A DNA stretch of 64,000 nt from Eustoma russellianum (taxonomy: Eukaryota > Streptophyta > Magnoliopsida > Gentianales > Gentianaceae), in NCBI GenBank assembly GCA_036186865.1, contig AP025057.1, forward strand, positions 21,095,659 through 21,159,658. Direction: 5' to 3'. Shown here in pieces: positions 11,141 through 21,484 of the stretch (position 1 is its first letter; every line of letters starts with the position of its first letter). A program made the position numbers and the translations under genes. The notes under the pieces were generated by a model that saw nothing but the letters and a program-made list of their open reading frames with translations, was not told the DNA's origin and did not search any database.

Positions 11141-13336
11141 GATTATTTTGCTTTGTCACCTTTTTTCCTTCTTTATGATTTACCTACAAGGGAGACGAAG
11201 TTTTAGGTACCCTTTATTTGGGTCATTGAGTGTTAGGGGCACCATCCTTGTTTATATACCCTTTGGGTATCCAAACTTGGATGTACCTTCTAGGCACATA
11301 TTTGACATTATAATTCGTTGCATAAAGAGGATTAACATGTACTTGACCATTCCATTTAAAAGAAGATGTATGCATATAATTATTATACCTTGGTTTATTA
11401 TGTTGTGGCTGAATATGAGGCACACGATTTTGAGTTTGAAATGGCATCTTATCATATGACATACGTGTGTTTCTATATACCTTCTAAGGAGATTGCTTAT
11501 ATCTAGGTCTATATACATCATTTTGCATTGAATGTTGTTTACTTTGCCTAGTCACATTTGTATACATATAGGCATAATTTATAGATGATCTAGATACAAA
11601 ATTTTGCCTAGTTGTTTTTGTGGGTGCATGTTGTATTTTTATCTCAGAATGAGTAGAAGGAAGAGTTGGCAAAATATGAACATTTGACTTAGTTGTACTA
11701 TATGGTAATTTAGACTTAGATGATACAAAGTTAGTCTTTTCTCCTAACTTGTCATTTTCTTCTATATAGCCTAAGCCCTTTTTATCATTTCCATATTTTT
11801 GTGAAGGTATAAGTGTGTCTAGCATGTTTATGTCGGATTTAAATTGTTCTAACTCTTTTCTAAGTCTGGTTTAGAAGATTTAAGTTGCGCTATCTCATTT
11901 TCACAAATATGTACTTTAGCTTTTAACATACTATTTTCAGTTTTCAATGTATGCTTATTTTTCCAATATGACTCAATTTTAATTTCTAAAGAGTCAAGAG
12001 TAGTCGTAGAATATTGTTTAAAAGACTCTAATTGATCGGAAAAATCCAAGTTGGACGTCCTCAACTTGTAATTTTCTTCAAGTAGTTCTTTTTCTCTTTA
12101 GATAATCTTTTACCATGTGCATGCATTTTTATAAATTCTTCGTACATTTCATAGAAAGACATTTCATTATCAGAATCTACATCAGATGAAGAAATTATCT
12201 CGTTGGATACCAAACACACTTGAGCTTCTTTATTTTCTGACTGCTCGGATTCTGAGTCAGGGGGAGTCGCTCCAGGTATTTGCCTTCATGGCCCTTTTTC
12301 CTTTTCTTGCCTTGGGCTTCTTTGCCTAGGACTATTGGGGCTCCTTGTCTTGTTTATTATTGTTATTATTATCCTTTTTCTTTGTCGGACAATCATATGA
12401 AATATGTCTTTTTGACCACATTCGTATCATTTTAACACTTTATTATACCACTTGTCATTATTCTTATTTGAATTATTTTCCCTAAGTTGAGAAGAGGAAG
12501 AAAAAGATTGTTGTCTATTCCTATTAGGCCTGTTGAAATTTTTTTTAAGTTTTCTAGCCACTAAGATTAAATCGTCATCAAATTCACTATCGCTATTAAT
12601 TTCATTATCATTTTTACGAGATGACTCAGATGATTTGAAAGCAATAGACTTACTTGATGGTTTTGATGACTCAGATTTTCGTTGATTCAATTTTACCTCG
12701 TATACTTTAAGTGAGCCTATTAATTCGTCTATCTTTGTGATTGACTTTGTCTCTTCAGTTGCTGAATACCTTCGGATCTCATTCAGCGGGAAGGCTTTGC
12801 AGCACCTTTGGTACCTTTACGTTGTTGGTAAATGCTTTACCTGAAGCTTCAAGTGCATTGAAGGTGTTTGTAATTCTCAAATCCATAGATGTTATGAATT
12901 CGCTCTGCAACATTTTGAAATATTTAAGTTTAGTAATAAGCATATTTATCTTTGACTCTTTTTACACTGCTAGTACCAACATGCTTTAATTCTAATGATT
13001 TCCACATATCATGAGCTAACAATTCGATACATCACCTGCTTCAGAAGCATTGAGTTCATTCAAAAGTAATTGCATGGCTTTAGCATTCATGGACATTCTT
13101 TTCTTATTTTCTATAGACCATTCGCTTTTATATTTCTCAACTTATTGTGTGACTCCACTAACTTGTACAATTTTCATTAGAATGTATGGCACATCTTCAA
13201 CTATAGACCATAAATCGATGTCTATAGCCATTAAGAATAGCCTCATCCTAAGTTTAACAAAATTATTATCATCGAAAAGAGGAGGGGGTTGAGTAGACAT
13301 ATCTTCCAACTCACCTTTGTGAGAAACAATGATCAT
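11141..13336 (-). pseudogene. Copia gag, element A
   Basis: Gag remnant in at least six frames. In element order: an N-terminal leader and start of capsid (13142-13336, MSTQPPPLFDDNNFVKLRMR...DLWSIVED, a UBN2/DUF4219-like beginning); further capsid in broken frames to about 12700; a basic Ser/Lys-rich segment (12427-12690); a zinc knuckle on the complement of about 12393-12437 (YECGQK and SYDCP visible, with the first Cys and the frame damaged); a coiled-coil-like segment (11849-12064); and a C-terminal region (11223-11825) ending in the YIQVWIPKGYINK motif. The array internal segments at 44491-54395 keep only the leader, coiled coil and C-terminal parts of this layout. Confidence 0.75.
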
Positions 13337-13419
13337 TGTATGTACCTTAGATTTGAAATGTGCAGGCTACAATAAATTCTTGCGTATATGCCTTGTCTTC
13401 TTAGTGTGGTGTTGGTCTG

Positions 13420-13431
13420 GCTCTGATACCA
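13420..13431 (-). other. Primer-binding site of element A
   Basis: The plus strand reads GCTCTGATACCA, so the element strand reads TGGTATCAGAGC, the standard complement of the 3' end of initiator Met-tRNA. It lies two bases from the LTR start at 13434. This fixes the element's orientation and the inner LTR edge. Confidence 0.92.
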
Positions 13432-13433
13432 AT

Positions 13434-14972
13434 TGTTGGATGAAACACCTGCAATAAACACCACTAGAGGGGGTGAATAGTGGTTAACAGAAATTACACT
13501 ACTACCCTTGAATTAAAAACCCCTTGCAAAATAGAATCTCAGAGCTACTCAGATTCAGTACCCGTTTTGAAAATTCAAAAGTCTGTGTACACAACTCAAA
13601 CGATTATGAAACTTTTCAGAAATCAATTTCAATATCTTGACTAGACTCTATCCAAAAATGAGATAAAAATAAGATCGTTAGCCCTTCAAAAAAATAAAAA
13701 GATTCAGATGGTCAATCTGGATAGTATTAGACAGAAAGATGCTGAACTTTGAAAACTTATATCTCTTTAATTACTCAGCCAAAAAGGTTGATCTTTATGT
13801 CAAAATAATTTTTAGGATGTCTAAGCTATGTTTCCAAAAGGATCTGACCTGAAACTATGCTTGATTAATTCAAAATGCAAGTTTATTTGAAACTGGTCAG
13901 ATTGCAGCCAGAATGTTGCAGTTATTTTTCAAAGACTGAAAGATCTAACTTTTCTTTGCTCAAATCAAGTGATTCTTATTGCAAATGAAATCTAACAGTC
14001 CAAAATATAACTCCACTAAAAATCACGAATTTTGAAAGTGTTTTGATATTTTTTCAAGACGTGCAAAGTTGAGTAAAAACTATAGTGAAAACATGCACGA
14101 AACATTAAAGAAGAAAAGAAGACAAGAAAACTGAAGATTTATCCTGGTTCGGTCAATGTGACCTATTCCAGTCCCAAAAAATACCTTTCCTTATATTTCA
14201 CTATGAAATGTCACCAATACAACAAGAACCAAGCTTGATCCTTGGGTTATACACCAACCTTATGCAAGAATTGGATGATCACCTTTATGCAACTTTGGTT
14301 GCAACACCTCTACTATCTATTGGTGTAGCCTTATAAAGTTGGCTAATCAACCTTAAAAAATATGAACCAAGAGGTGTATAAAGTATCTATAGAACAACTA
14401 TCAGTGGAACACGTAAGCTACACAAATTATGAACAAGAAATGAGAGAAGAATAGCAAGACTATGAACTTCAATTTTTGCTTTCAAATGTTTTTTCTCTTC
14501 TTCACCTTGCCTCCTATCTATAGTGTGAAATGAGCCTTGAAGATAAGAATGCCAATGTGTCATGATCTTCATCATCAAAGATTAAGCGTCTTTACATCAT
14601 TGGTTGGACACCTAAATACCTTGTACACTTGGCAACTTCAAGAAGAATGAATAGTCCACCTTAGCACTTGTCTTGGCCGAAAATTACACCTTGTCTAGTC
14701 TTGAAATTTATGAAGATAATAAGAAGGATTAAGATGACATGTTCCTTCCAAGATTGCCTCAACTTCTTGGTAAGATAATAGGCAATATCATGGCTGCAAA
14801 ATTTGAAAAAAATCAACCCCCAACAGCCACAAACTAGCCGTTATTTTCAAATTGAAAATCCATGTTGGTAACTTTTGCCAACTAGCTTATATTAGTTGGT
14901 CCAAGTACATTTGTCACAAAATGAATAGAACACCTTCTCCACATAACTAACCATGTTTCTGAGCCATTTATA
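13434..14972 (-). repeat. Right (5') LTR of element A, first part
   Basis: It starts TGTTGGATGA next to the primer-binding site and matches the left LTR. It stops at ...GAGCCATTTATA, where the compound insertion begins, and resumes at 17888. The left LTR at 6331 has the uninterrupted version of this site, which proves the insertion. Confidence 0.88.
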
Positions 14973-17573
14973 TGTTGGACCGTGCACCAGCAATAAACAC
15001 CACTAGAGGAGGGGTGAATAGTGGTTAGCAAAAATTACACTACTACCCTTGATTAAAATCCCTTTTGAAAACGAAATCTGAGACCACCTCAGTTCAGAAC
15101 CCGTTTTTGAAAAATTCAAAAATCCTTGTACACAATTCTGAAAATTATGAAAATTTCCAAAACTTAACTTAAATGTATTGAAAAGACTCTGTCCAAAATT
15201 CTGATAAAAATAAGATCTTTTGTCCCTTCAAACAAATAAAAAGATTCAGATGGTCAATCTGGACAGAATTGGACAGAATGTTGCTGAAATTGGAAAACGT
15301 ATTTCTCTTTGAATACTTAACCAAAAAGGTTGATCTTTTTTTCAACACACTTATTAGAATATCTAGTTTGTGTTTCCAAAAGGTCCCGACCTTAAACAAT
15401 TCTTGGTTAAAACAAAATTCAAGGTTTCTCAAAACTTATCAGATTGCAGCTAGATTGGAGCAATTATCTTGCAACGACTGAAAGACTAACTTTCCCTTGC
15501 TCAAATCAAGTTATTCTTGTTGAAAATGAAAGCTAACAATCTGAAGTATAACTCCACCGAAAATCACAAATTTTTAAAGTGTTTAGCTATTTTTTCAAAA
15601 CGTGAGAAATTGTGTGAAATCTGCATTGAAAAAGGGCAGAAAACAGAAAAATGTGAAGAAGACAAGAACACCAAAGATTTATCCTGGTCGGTCAATGTGA
15701 CCTTCTACAGTCCCAAAGAACAACTTTTCTTGGATTTCACTATGGTATGAACCAAATTACAACAAGAACCAAGCTTGATCATTGGGCTAAACACCAACCC
15801 TATTCAAGACTTGGATGAACACCTCTATGCAACTATTGGTTGCAACACCTCTATCACCTATTGATGTAGCCTTATAGATTTTGCTAATCAATCTTAAAAA
15901 TGAGACACAAGAGGCTTGTAGCTCTATAAAAAATGTCACAAGAACATCTTGGCTAGTAAGAATGAAATAAGAATGAGGAGAAGAAGATAACAAGACAATT
16001 CAACTATTGCTTTTCAAGTGTGTGTTCTTCTTCTTCACTTTTGCCTCCTATTTATAGTGTGAAATGGCTCTTGAAGATAAGAACTCCAATGTGTCACAAT
16101 CTTCATCATCAATGCTTAGGTGTCTTCACATCATTGGTTGGCCTTGTACATTTGGCAAAATAAAACAACACAATTGGTCTACCTTGGACACTTGTATGAC
16201 CGATTTTTCCACCTTGAAAAATGACTTGGAAATTGCTTGAAAAATGAAGATGATGTAGTAGGATAAAAGGGCATAACTACTTCACTATCCCCTCAACTTT
16301 TTGCCATGAGAATAGGCATGTGGGAGCTGCATTTTGACTCAAAAATCTGCTCCAAAACAGCTTGTAGCCGTTGGCTACACTTTCAAATTTTCCAAGTTGG
16401 CAATTTTTACCAACTAGCTTCTGTTTGATTGGTACATTTGTCACCAAGCCATAAAATGAGTACACCATCATATCCACCTGAATATACACGTTTTTTCAAC
16501 ACAGATATATGTATATCAACTCAGATTTTTGAAGAAGAGACCAACAAATAATAGTTGACAATATTATGTCAACATATAACACCAAAATTCCCACTATTTC
16601 TTCTTGTATGAAGTGATAATTTCCACACTTTAACACCTTTGAATTCTATGTAAACTGATGATTAATATCCTCCAATAACATATAGAGGAGGGTCTTTAAG
16701 AAGAAAATAGAATGTGACATCACAACTCGTCACATATCCCGCTAATGTCAAAAATATCATCAAATAGCGAAATAATAGAAGATCACCAAATAATCTTCAA
16801 TGTAATTATCAATCAACTCAAGAATGAATACAATACTATACTAAAGAGATTTCTTGAGTGAAAATACCAAAAATGCCCTCAGGGGTAAAATGACCAAAAT
16901 GCCACTGGTGAGAGAAAACTCCAGAAATGACCTGGATGGTCAGAAATAGATATAACGACACCTTTGTCATGAAAAATAACATGAGAAAAAGTCCTTGAAA
17001 TATTTCTACCATATCATGTTCCTACAAAACTCAAAATATCAATTTTGCCCTTTTTGGTAAGTTGTAGAAACTTCCAAGGCACATTAGTCACAATGCATTT
17101 ATAATTATCAAAAACACATAATATCAACATAATGAACATGTATAAATCATGTACAAATGAAAACAACCACTTTATCACATTTTAAAAAAATATTCCAAAA
17201 AAACCCTAGACAGCGATCGATCGAAGTGCCTCAGCTTCAGAGATCGATGTCTCACAGTGAGTTTCAGAGTTTGTCTCTGACCTACATCGATGGATCGAAG
17301 TGAAGATTCTATGTACATGGATCGATCGATGTGTCTCAGGTTTAGAGATCGATGTCTCACAGTAAGATCTTGAATTTTCTCTGCCTTACATGGATCGATC
17401 GGTGTGAGGGATCGAAGTACATTGATCGATCAAAGTACAATAACCTGAGAGATCGATGTCATTTTTCTTAACTTTTTTAACTCTTAATCATTTATAATAA
17501 TATGTGTGACATTTTTAAGTATCCACCACTTAAAATCATGACCTTGAAAGTTATACAGACATATTTCTCAACA
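14973..17573 (-). repeat. Family-A LTR (A') inside the compound insertion
   Basis: LTR of 2601 bp with TG...CA ends (TGTTGGACCG ... TTTCTCAACA). It matches the element A LTRs and the plus-strand copy at 23470. It is the fullest copy of this LTR in the window. Near its right end (about 17210-17460) it has a dense run of GATCGATCGA-type words separated by CTCAGGTTTAGAG/GTCTCACAG-type spacers. The open frames at 15169-17360 are fortuitous LTR frames. Confidence 0.85.
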
Positions 17574-17578
17574 TTAAG

Positions 17579-17887
17579 TGTGATGAATGCACTATAAGGC
17601 TAGGATATGCACATCTCCTATCACCATTTGGTTTTGGAACAGTTGGTAGCGTTTGAGGTCCTACAAGTGGTATCGAGCCAAGGTCATGGGTTCGATTCCC
17701 AGCAGGAGCAATTGCTAAGGGGGAGATTGTTGATAGCAATTGTCCCGTGACGCATAGGCTATGTGGGCCAAGTCACAGTCGAATGTCGTGGGTGCTTGTA
17801 TGTGATGAATGCACTATAAGGCTAGGGTATGCGCATCTCCTATCACCAATTAGTTTTGGGAGAGTTGGTAGCATCTGAGGTCCTACA
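17579..17887 (+). mobile_element. TRIM-like miniature LTR retrotransposon
   Basis: A direct repeat of 87 bp (17579-17665 and 17801-17887, both TGTGATGAATGCACTATAAG ... GAGGTCCTACA) brackets a tiny internal region. The right LTR extends left to 17728 (TGTTGATAGC), giving a 160-bp LTR with TG...CA ends; the left LTR lacks its first 73 bp. Internal DNA is only 62 bp (17666-17727): a primer-binding-like site (TGGTATCGAGCC, 17668-17679, one base short of the initiator-tRNA complement) and a polypurine tract (AAGGGGGAGAT, 17717-17727). It has no coding capacity and would depend on another element's proteins. It does not resemble the 5S-containing Cassandra TRIM. Confidence 0.8.
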
Positions 17888-18078
17888 TTATATATGTACA
17901 AACTCAGATTTTCTGAAGAGAAAAAAGTAGATAAAGTTAACAAGACTTTGTGAACATATAGTTCAAAATTTCCACAATTTTCTTCTTATAAGTTGTGGTG
18001 AATTTGTACCAAAAATACCCTTAGAATCTCTGCAAAATGATGAGTGAGAACCTCTAATAATATATATTAAAAGATATG
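17888..18078 (-). repeat. Right LTR of element A, remainder
   Basis: It continues the LTR after the TTATA duplication (TATGTACAAACTCAGATTTT...), parallel to 6345-6520 of the left LTR. Similarity stops near 18078, so the last ~1.1 kb of this LTR is missing and element A has no right-hand boundary or target duplication. Confidence 0.8.
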
Positions 18079-18139
18079 TAAAATAAAAAATGGACTACAA
18101 ATACTAACTGACTCTAAATATATAAATAATAATGAAAAA

Positions 18140-18290
18140 GACACTAACAACAACAACAGTCGTTTTCATTATATCCCAACGACAGCAAAAGCTATCACTA
18201 GGGTCTGGAGAGGGTAAGAGGTAGGCAAAAAATACCTCCATATCGAGGGATAGAGAGTTTGCTTCCAAAATAACTCGAAATGACACTTAG
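18140..18290 (-). mobile_element. SINE/LINE-derived retroposon tail with TTG repeats
   Basis: Read on the minus strand, this has the module CTCTCTATCCCTCG...GTATTTTTTGCC, then CTTACCCTCTCCAGACCC, then GATAGCTTTTGCTGTCGTTG, then TGTTGTTGTTGTT. That pattern is common at the 3' end of plant TS-type SINEs and RTE-type LINEs. The same module is at 21945-22060 on the plus strand. The 5' limit and target duplication are not clear here. Confidence 0.55.
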
Positions 18291-18329
18291 AGTCATGATC
18301 AATTATTATTTTGTCTTTGGAGATAGAGG

Positions 18330-18548
18330 TGTAGAAAAGTAGTTGGAATGAAAAAACTTGTATTTTCATTGATTATCAAGTATTAGAACAAGTCTTAATT
18401 ATAGTTCTTGTTTTACTCTATCTATGGTATGTTGATCAGCATCAATATAAGGACATGATAAGATTTGATGTGATCTATTTTTATCATAATCTAATCACAT
18501 CTTCAATTCGATCCTTATCTATTTTCTATCCCTATCTTTTCTATCACT
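18330..18548 (-). repeat. Putative 3' LTR remnant of element C
   Basis: AT-rich DNA directly left of a degenerate polypurine-tract complement (CACTTCCTGTCAAGTTGAAC, 18547-18566), which is where the 3' LTR of minus-strand element C should lie. The left edge is not identifiable and no matching 5' LTR was recognised to the right. The call rests on position only. Confidence 0.35.
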
Positions 18549-18601
18549 TCCTGTCAAGTTGAACATTTGGATCTTTAATGTTTCACTTTCCAAGCGTGAA
18601 T

Positions 18602-18960
18602 TCAAACACAATCCAAGGTACCGCTTTGGTAAGTATGCCAGCCAACTAGTCTTCCGAGCGTACAAACAGGATCATTATGACACCATCCTCGAGTTTTTCT
18701 TTGATGAAGTGTCTGTCTATTTGGCATGCTTGGTTCGATCATGTTGCAACGATTTTCAGAGATACTTATTGCAGCCTTGTTATCACATTTTAGTTGAGCT
18801 TGGCACTTTTGAAGGAAGCCCAATTTGCGTAGCAGCTTTCTCAAAAACAACACTTCCATTAGTCATTTGGTGATTCCCCTGAACTCTTCTTCTGCAGTTT
18901 ATATCGTAACTACCTTCTGCTTCTTGCTCCCCACGTGACTAGATTGCCTCCAACTAACGC
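18602..18960 (-). pseudogene. Copia RNase H, element C
   Basis: Frame at 18602-18859 carries LKCDNKAAISISEN, the conserved RNase H segment of Copia pol (DNKAAI), followed by degenerate C-terminal sequence. The complement of about 18880-19080 continues the domain in other frames (including a TSGYC-like piece). It follows RT in element sense. The product would be truncated and frameshifted. Confidence 0.72.
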
Positions 18961-19086
18961 AAAGTACCCTTACGTTGATCTTCTATCATTCGGATAGTCT
19001 GCCCAATCTCCATTAGTGTAGACTTCTACATTTAGATAGCCATGCTTTTTGAAGAATATTCCACGTCCTGGAGTTCATTTTAGATA

Positions 19087-20080
19087 TCATATGATATGCA
19101 ATGTAGCTTTCCAATGTTCTCTATATGGCTTATGCATGAACTGACTTACTACCCCATCAGCATGGGTAATGTCTAGTCGCATATGAGACAGATAGATTAG
19201 CTTTCCAACTAATTTCTGATACTGCTCACGGCCTACTAGTGGCGCTTCATCAGTGATTCTTAACCCCAGATTTGTAGCCATCATAACTTTACTTGGCTTG
19301 CAATCTACCATCTCTACCTCCGTCAGTAAGTTCAGCATATATTTTTCTATGATATTAAGATTCCTTCGCTTGATTGGAGCACTTCTATCCCAAGGAAGTA
19401 TCTCAAATCTCCCAAATCTTTCATTTCAAACTCGTCAAATAATCTCTTCTGAAGTCTTGACATTTCTTCATGGTCACTCCCGGTAATAATCATATCGTCC
19501 ACATAGATAATCAAACACGTTATTAATTTTCCTTGTTGTTTGAAGAACATGGTATGATTAGCTGTGATTATATCCACTTCACTTTATGACCGGCGTGAAT
19601 CTCCCAAACCAGACGTGTGGAGACTGCTTTAGTCCCTAGAGAGTCCTCTTAAGCCGGCAAACTTCATTTTCCTGAAAATCGTCCGAGAAGCCCAGAAGAG
19701 CTTCCATATAAACTTCCTCATTCAAATCACCATGTAAGAATATGTTTTTTTACATCAAACTGGTTTAAAGGAAAATCTTCATTTGCTGATGCAGAGAACA
19801 ATACCTTGATTGTATCGATTTTGCGACTAGAAAAAAGGTTTATGAATAATCAATCACGTATGTCTGAGTGTACCCTTGCTACCAATCGGGCCTTGTATCG
19901 CTCAACAATTCCATCCACCTTATACTAGACTGTGAAGACCTATTGGCTAGCACTTCTATTATGTTTCATTTTTCTTAAGAGCCTCCCTTTTTGCATCTAT
20001 TGCTTCTCACCAATGCTGGAATTTGTTGGTTGCTTCGATCATTCTTGGTACAGTCTCTTGACACAAGACATGAGCAAACC
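19087..20080 (-). pseudogene. Copia reverse transcriptase, element C
   Basis: Two neighbouring frames hold the RT core. At 19347-19577 the catalytic box is intact as IIYVDDMIITGSDHEE, followed by FEMKDLGDLRYFLGIEVLQS. At 19087-19338 come LRITDEAPLVGREQYQKLVG, KLIYLSHMRLDITHADGVVS and MHKPYREHWKAT. The N-terminal RT part (about 19600-20080) is present but badly broken. Element C differs from A and E in sequence; the motifs look Ivana/Ale-like, which is tentative. Confidence 0.82.
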
Positions 20081-20081
20081 T

Positions 20082-21190
20082 CTAGCCCTTCTCCACTTGT
20101 GGTAAATTTACCAGATACCTAAAGGACCTTATAGCATGTTCTGGTGTGTACCTTCTCAGTTGTACTGCTCTTTTTTTCTCTGGGAGGAAGTCTCCGTACA
20201 TGTGGCTCATACGGGACATTAAGAGCGATATCTCAGATATTGTATCGTCGATATGTACTTCACTTACCTCTTGATGAGAACTCACCGAAAGAGGTTCATA
20301 AGATGGTTCTGATGCGTCTGTCCTTCCTATGTTTTTTGAGGTCTGCTCGGTAGCACTGTCTACTTGACCTTGTTGGATAGTCTCTAGCATCCTGTAGTTA
20401 TGTAACCAATCGAGCAGCACATCTTGACCTGATGGTGTTCCCATGGGCCGGAGAATGGAACCGTAAAAGTATTCTGTTTCAAGGAAAACACAATCCATAG
20501 TGACATGAATACGATGAGATTTAAGATTATAACACCGGTACCTTTTTTGAAGAGTAGCTTGGCCGACAAGACACATTTTTTTGGCGTAAGGGTCAAACTT
20601 AGTACGTTCGCGCTTTAGAGTATGTATAAAGACCAAGCACCCAAATAGCCGTGGAGAGAGAGTTAATATGGACGGAATGCTAACTTCAGTAGACAATGCT
20701 TGTAGCGGTGTTTTTCGGTGAGGAACTATTGTGCGCAGACGGTTCATGAGGTATGAGGAGGTGGCTACTGCTTTAGGCCAGAAATAAGTAGGTACCTGGG
20801 ACTCAAGTATCATTGCACGTGTCATTTCGAGAAGTATTCTGTTTTTTTGCTCCACTACTCCATTTTGTTAAGGAGTATTGGGCCAAGAGGTTTGATGGAC
20901 TATAACATTTTTTGGAAGAAATGTTGAAGGTTTGTAGACATATATTATCTCTTATTGTCAGATCGGGCAATTCAAACATTTGTGTCATACTGAGTTTGGA
21001 TCATTTGAAAGAAGTCACAAAATTGATTGTTGACTTCAAATTTATGTTTTAGGTAGTAGATCCATGTCATGCGAGAAAAATCATCCACAAAGGTAACAAA
21101 ATATTGAAAACCCAGTGGAGTAGGTACAGGGAATAGTCCCCAAACATCAAAGTGAATTAAAGAAAAAGAACTATCAAGACGAGTACTAGT
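20082..21190 (-). pseudogene. Copia integrase, element C
   Basis: The best frame (20082-20855, 257 residues) begins just after the catalytic-Glu region (MEQKNRILLEMTRAMILESQ), continues through FWPKAVATSSYLMNRL, and has the integrase C-terminal features LFGCLVFIHTLKRERTKFDP and MDCVFLETEYFYG, followed by a Ser/Glu-rich linker toward RT. The catalytic core upstream (about 20860-21190) is visible only in short frames, for example near the complement of 21055-21180. The frame break lies right at the expected PQQNG block, so the Glu is separated from the rest. Confidence 0.8.
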
Positions 21191-21193
21191 GGG

Positions 21194-21484
21194 TCAAAAA
21201 GTACTTTTGTCTAATTTGGCACGTGTGCACATTTCACAAGATAAAGTATTAACCAGACTATTCAATAAACTAAAAAATAGACTTTTGAGATAATCAAAGA
21301 AAGGGTGGCCCAAACGACGATGCCACAACCACAGTTGCTGATGGACCGTACTGGTGGCAAGCATAGACTGACCTGGTTGAGCGATCTCGTCCAAGTAGTA
21401 TAGGCCATGACGTCCAGTGCCACATCCAATGATCTCCTTCAAATGAATGTCTTGCAAAAGGCAAAAATGAGGGTATATTAGCAC
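21194..21484 (-). pseudogene. Pre-integrase zinc-binding region, element C
   Basis: Frame with EIIGCGTGRHGLYYLDE, then LWLWHRRLGHPFFDYLKSLF, then LSCEMCTRAK. The H..H...C..C arrangement is the gag_pre-integrs/zinc-binding part just before the integrase core. It is well preserved over its length, bounded by frame breaks on both sides. Confidence 0.8.

Larger units (their letters stand above)
14973..17887. mobile_element. Compound insertion: family-A LTR fused to a TRIM
   Basis: This 2915-bp block begins TGTTGGACCG and ends GGTCCTACA. The 5-bp duplication TTATA flanks it at 14968-14972 and 17888-17892, inside the right LTR of element A. The empty site is preserved in the left LTR (about 6328-6352). 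The left 2601 bp are a complete-looking family-A LTR in minus orientation. The right 309 bp are a TRIM-like element lacking the first 73 bp of its 5' LTR. A single target duplication around both suggests either integration as one molecule or replacement of one TRIM end after integration. Confidence 0.8.
5589..18078 (-). mobile_element. Copia element A (Maximus/SIRE-like), with nested insertion
   Basis: Minus-strand Copia element: 3' LTR 5589-7638, internal region 7639-13433, 5' LTR 13434-14972 continuing at 17888 and broken near 18078. Domain order along the minus strand is gag, protease, integrase, RT, RNase H, which is the Copia order. A primer-binding site complementary to initiator Met-tRNA adjoins the 5' LTR. 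Long LTRs, a gag ending in a QVWIPKG-like motif, and GLQIKQ/FGST blocks in RT resemble the Maximus/SIRE lineage; that lineage call is by motif only. Every domain has stops or frameshifts. The left LTR lacks about 650 bp near 5879 relative to the right LTR. Confidence 0.85.

Noticed and set aside
14968..17578. Independent target duplication for the A' LTR
   Set aside because: Left TTATA and right TTAAG differ in two of five bases, whereas TTATA recurs exactly after the TRIM.
17660..17710. Possible tRNA gene (GGTTCGATTCC word, TGGTATCGAGCC)
   Set aside because: There is no acceptor stem, anticodon loop or A box; the words sit in the 62-bp internal region of the TRIM.
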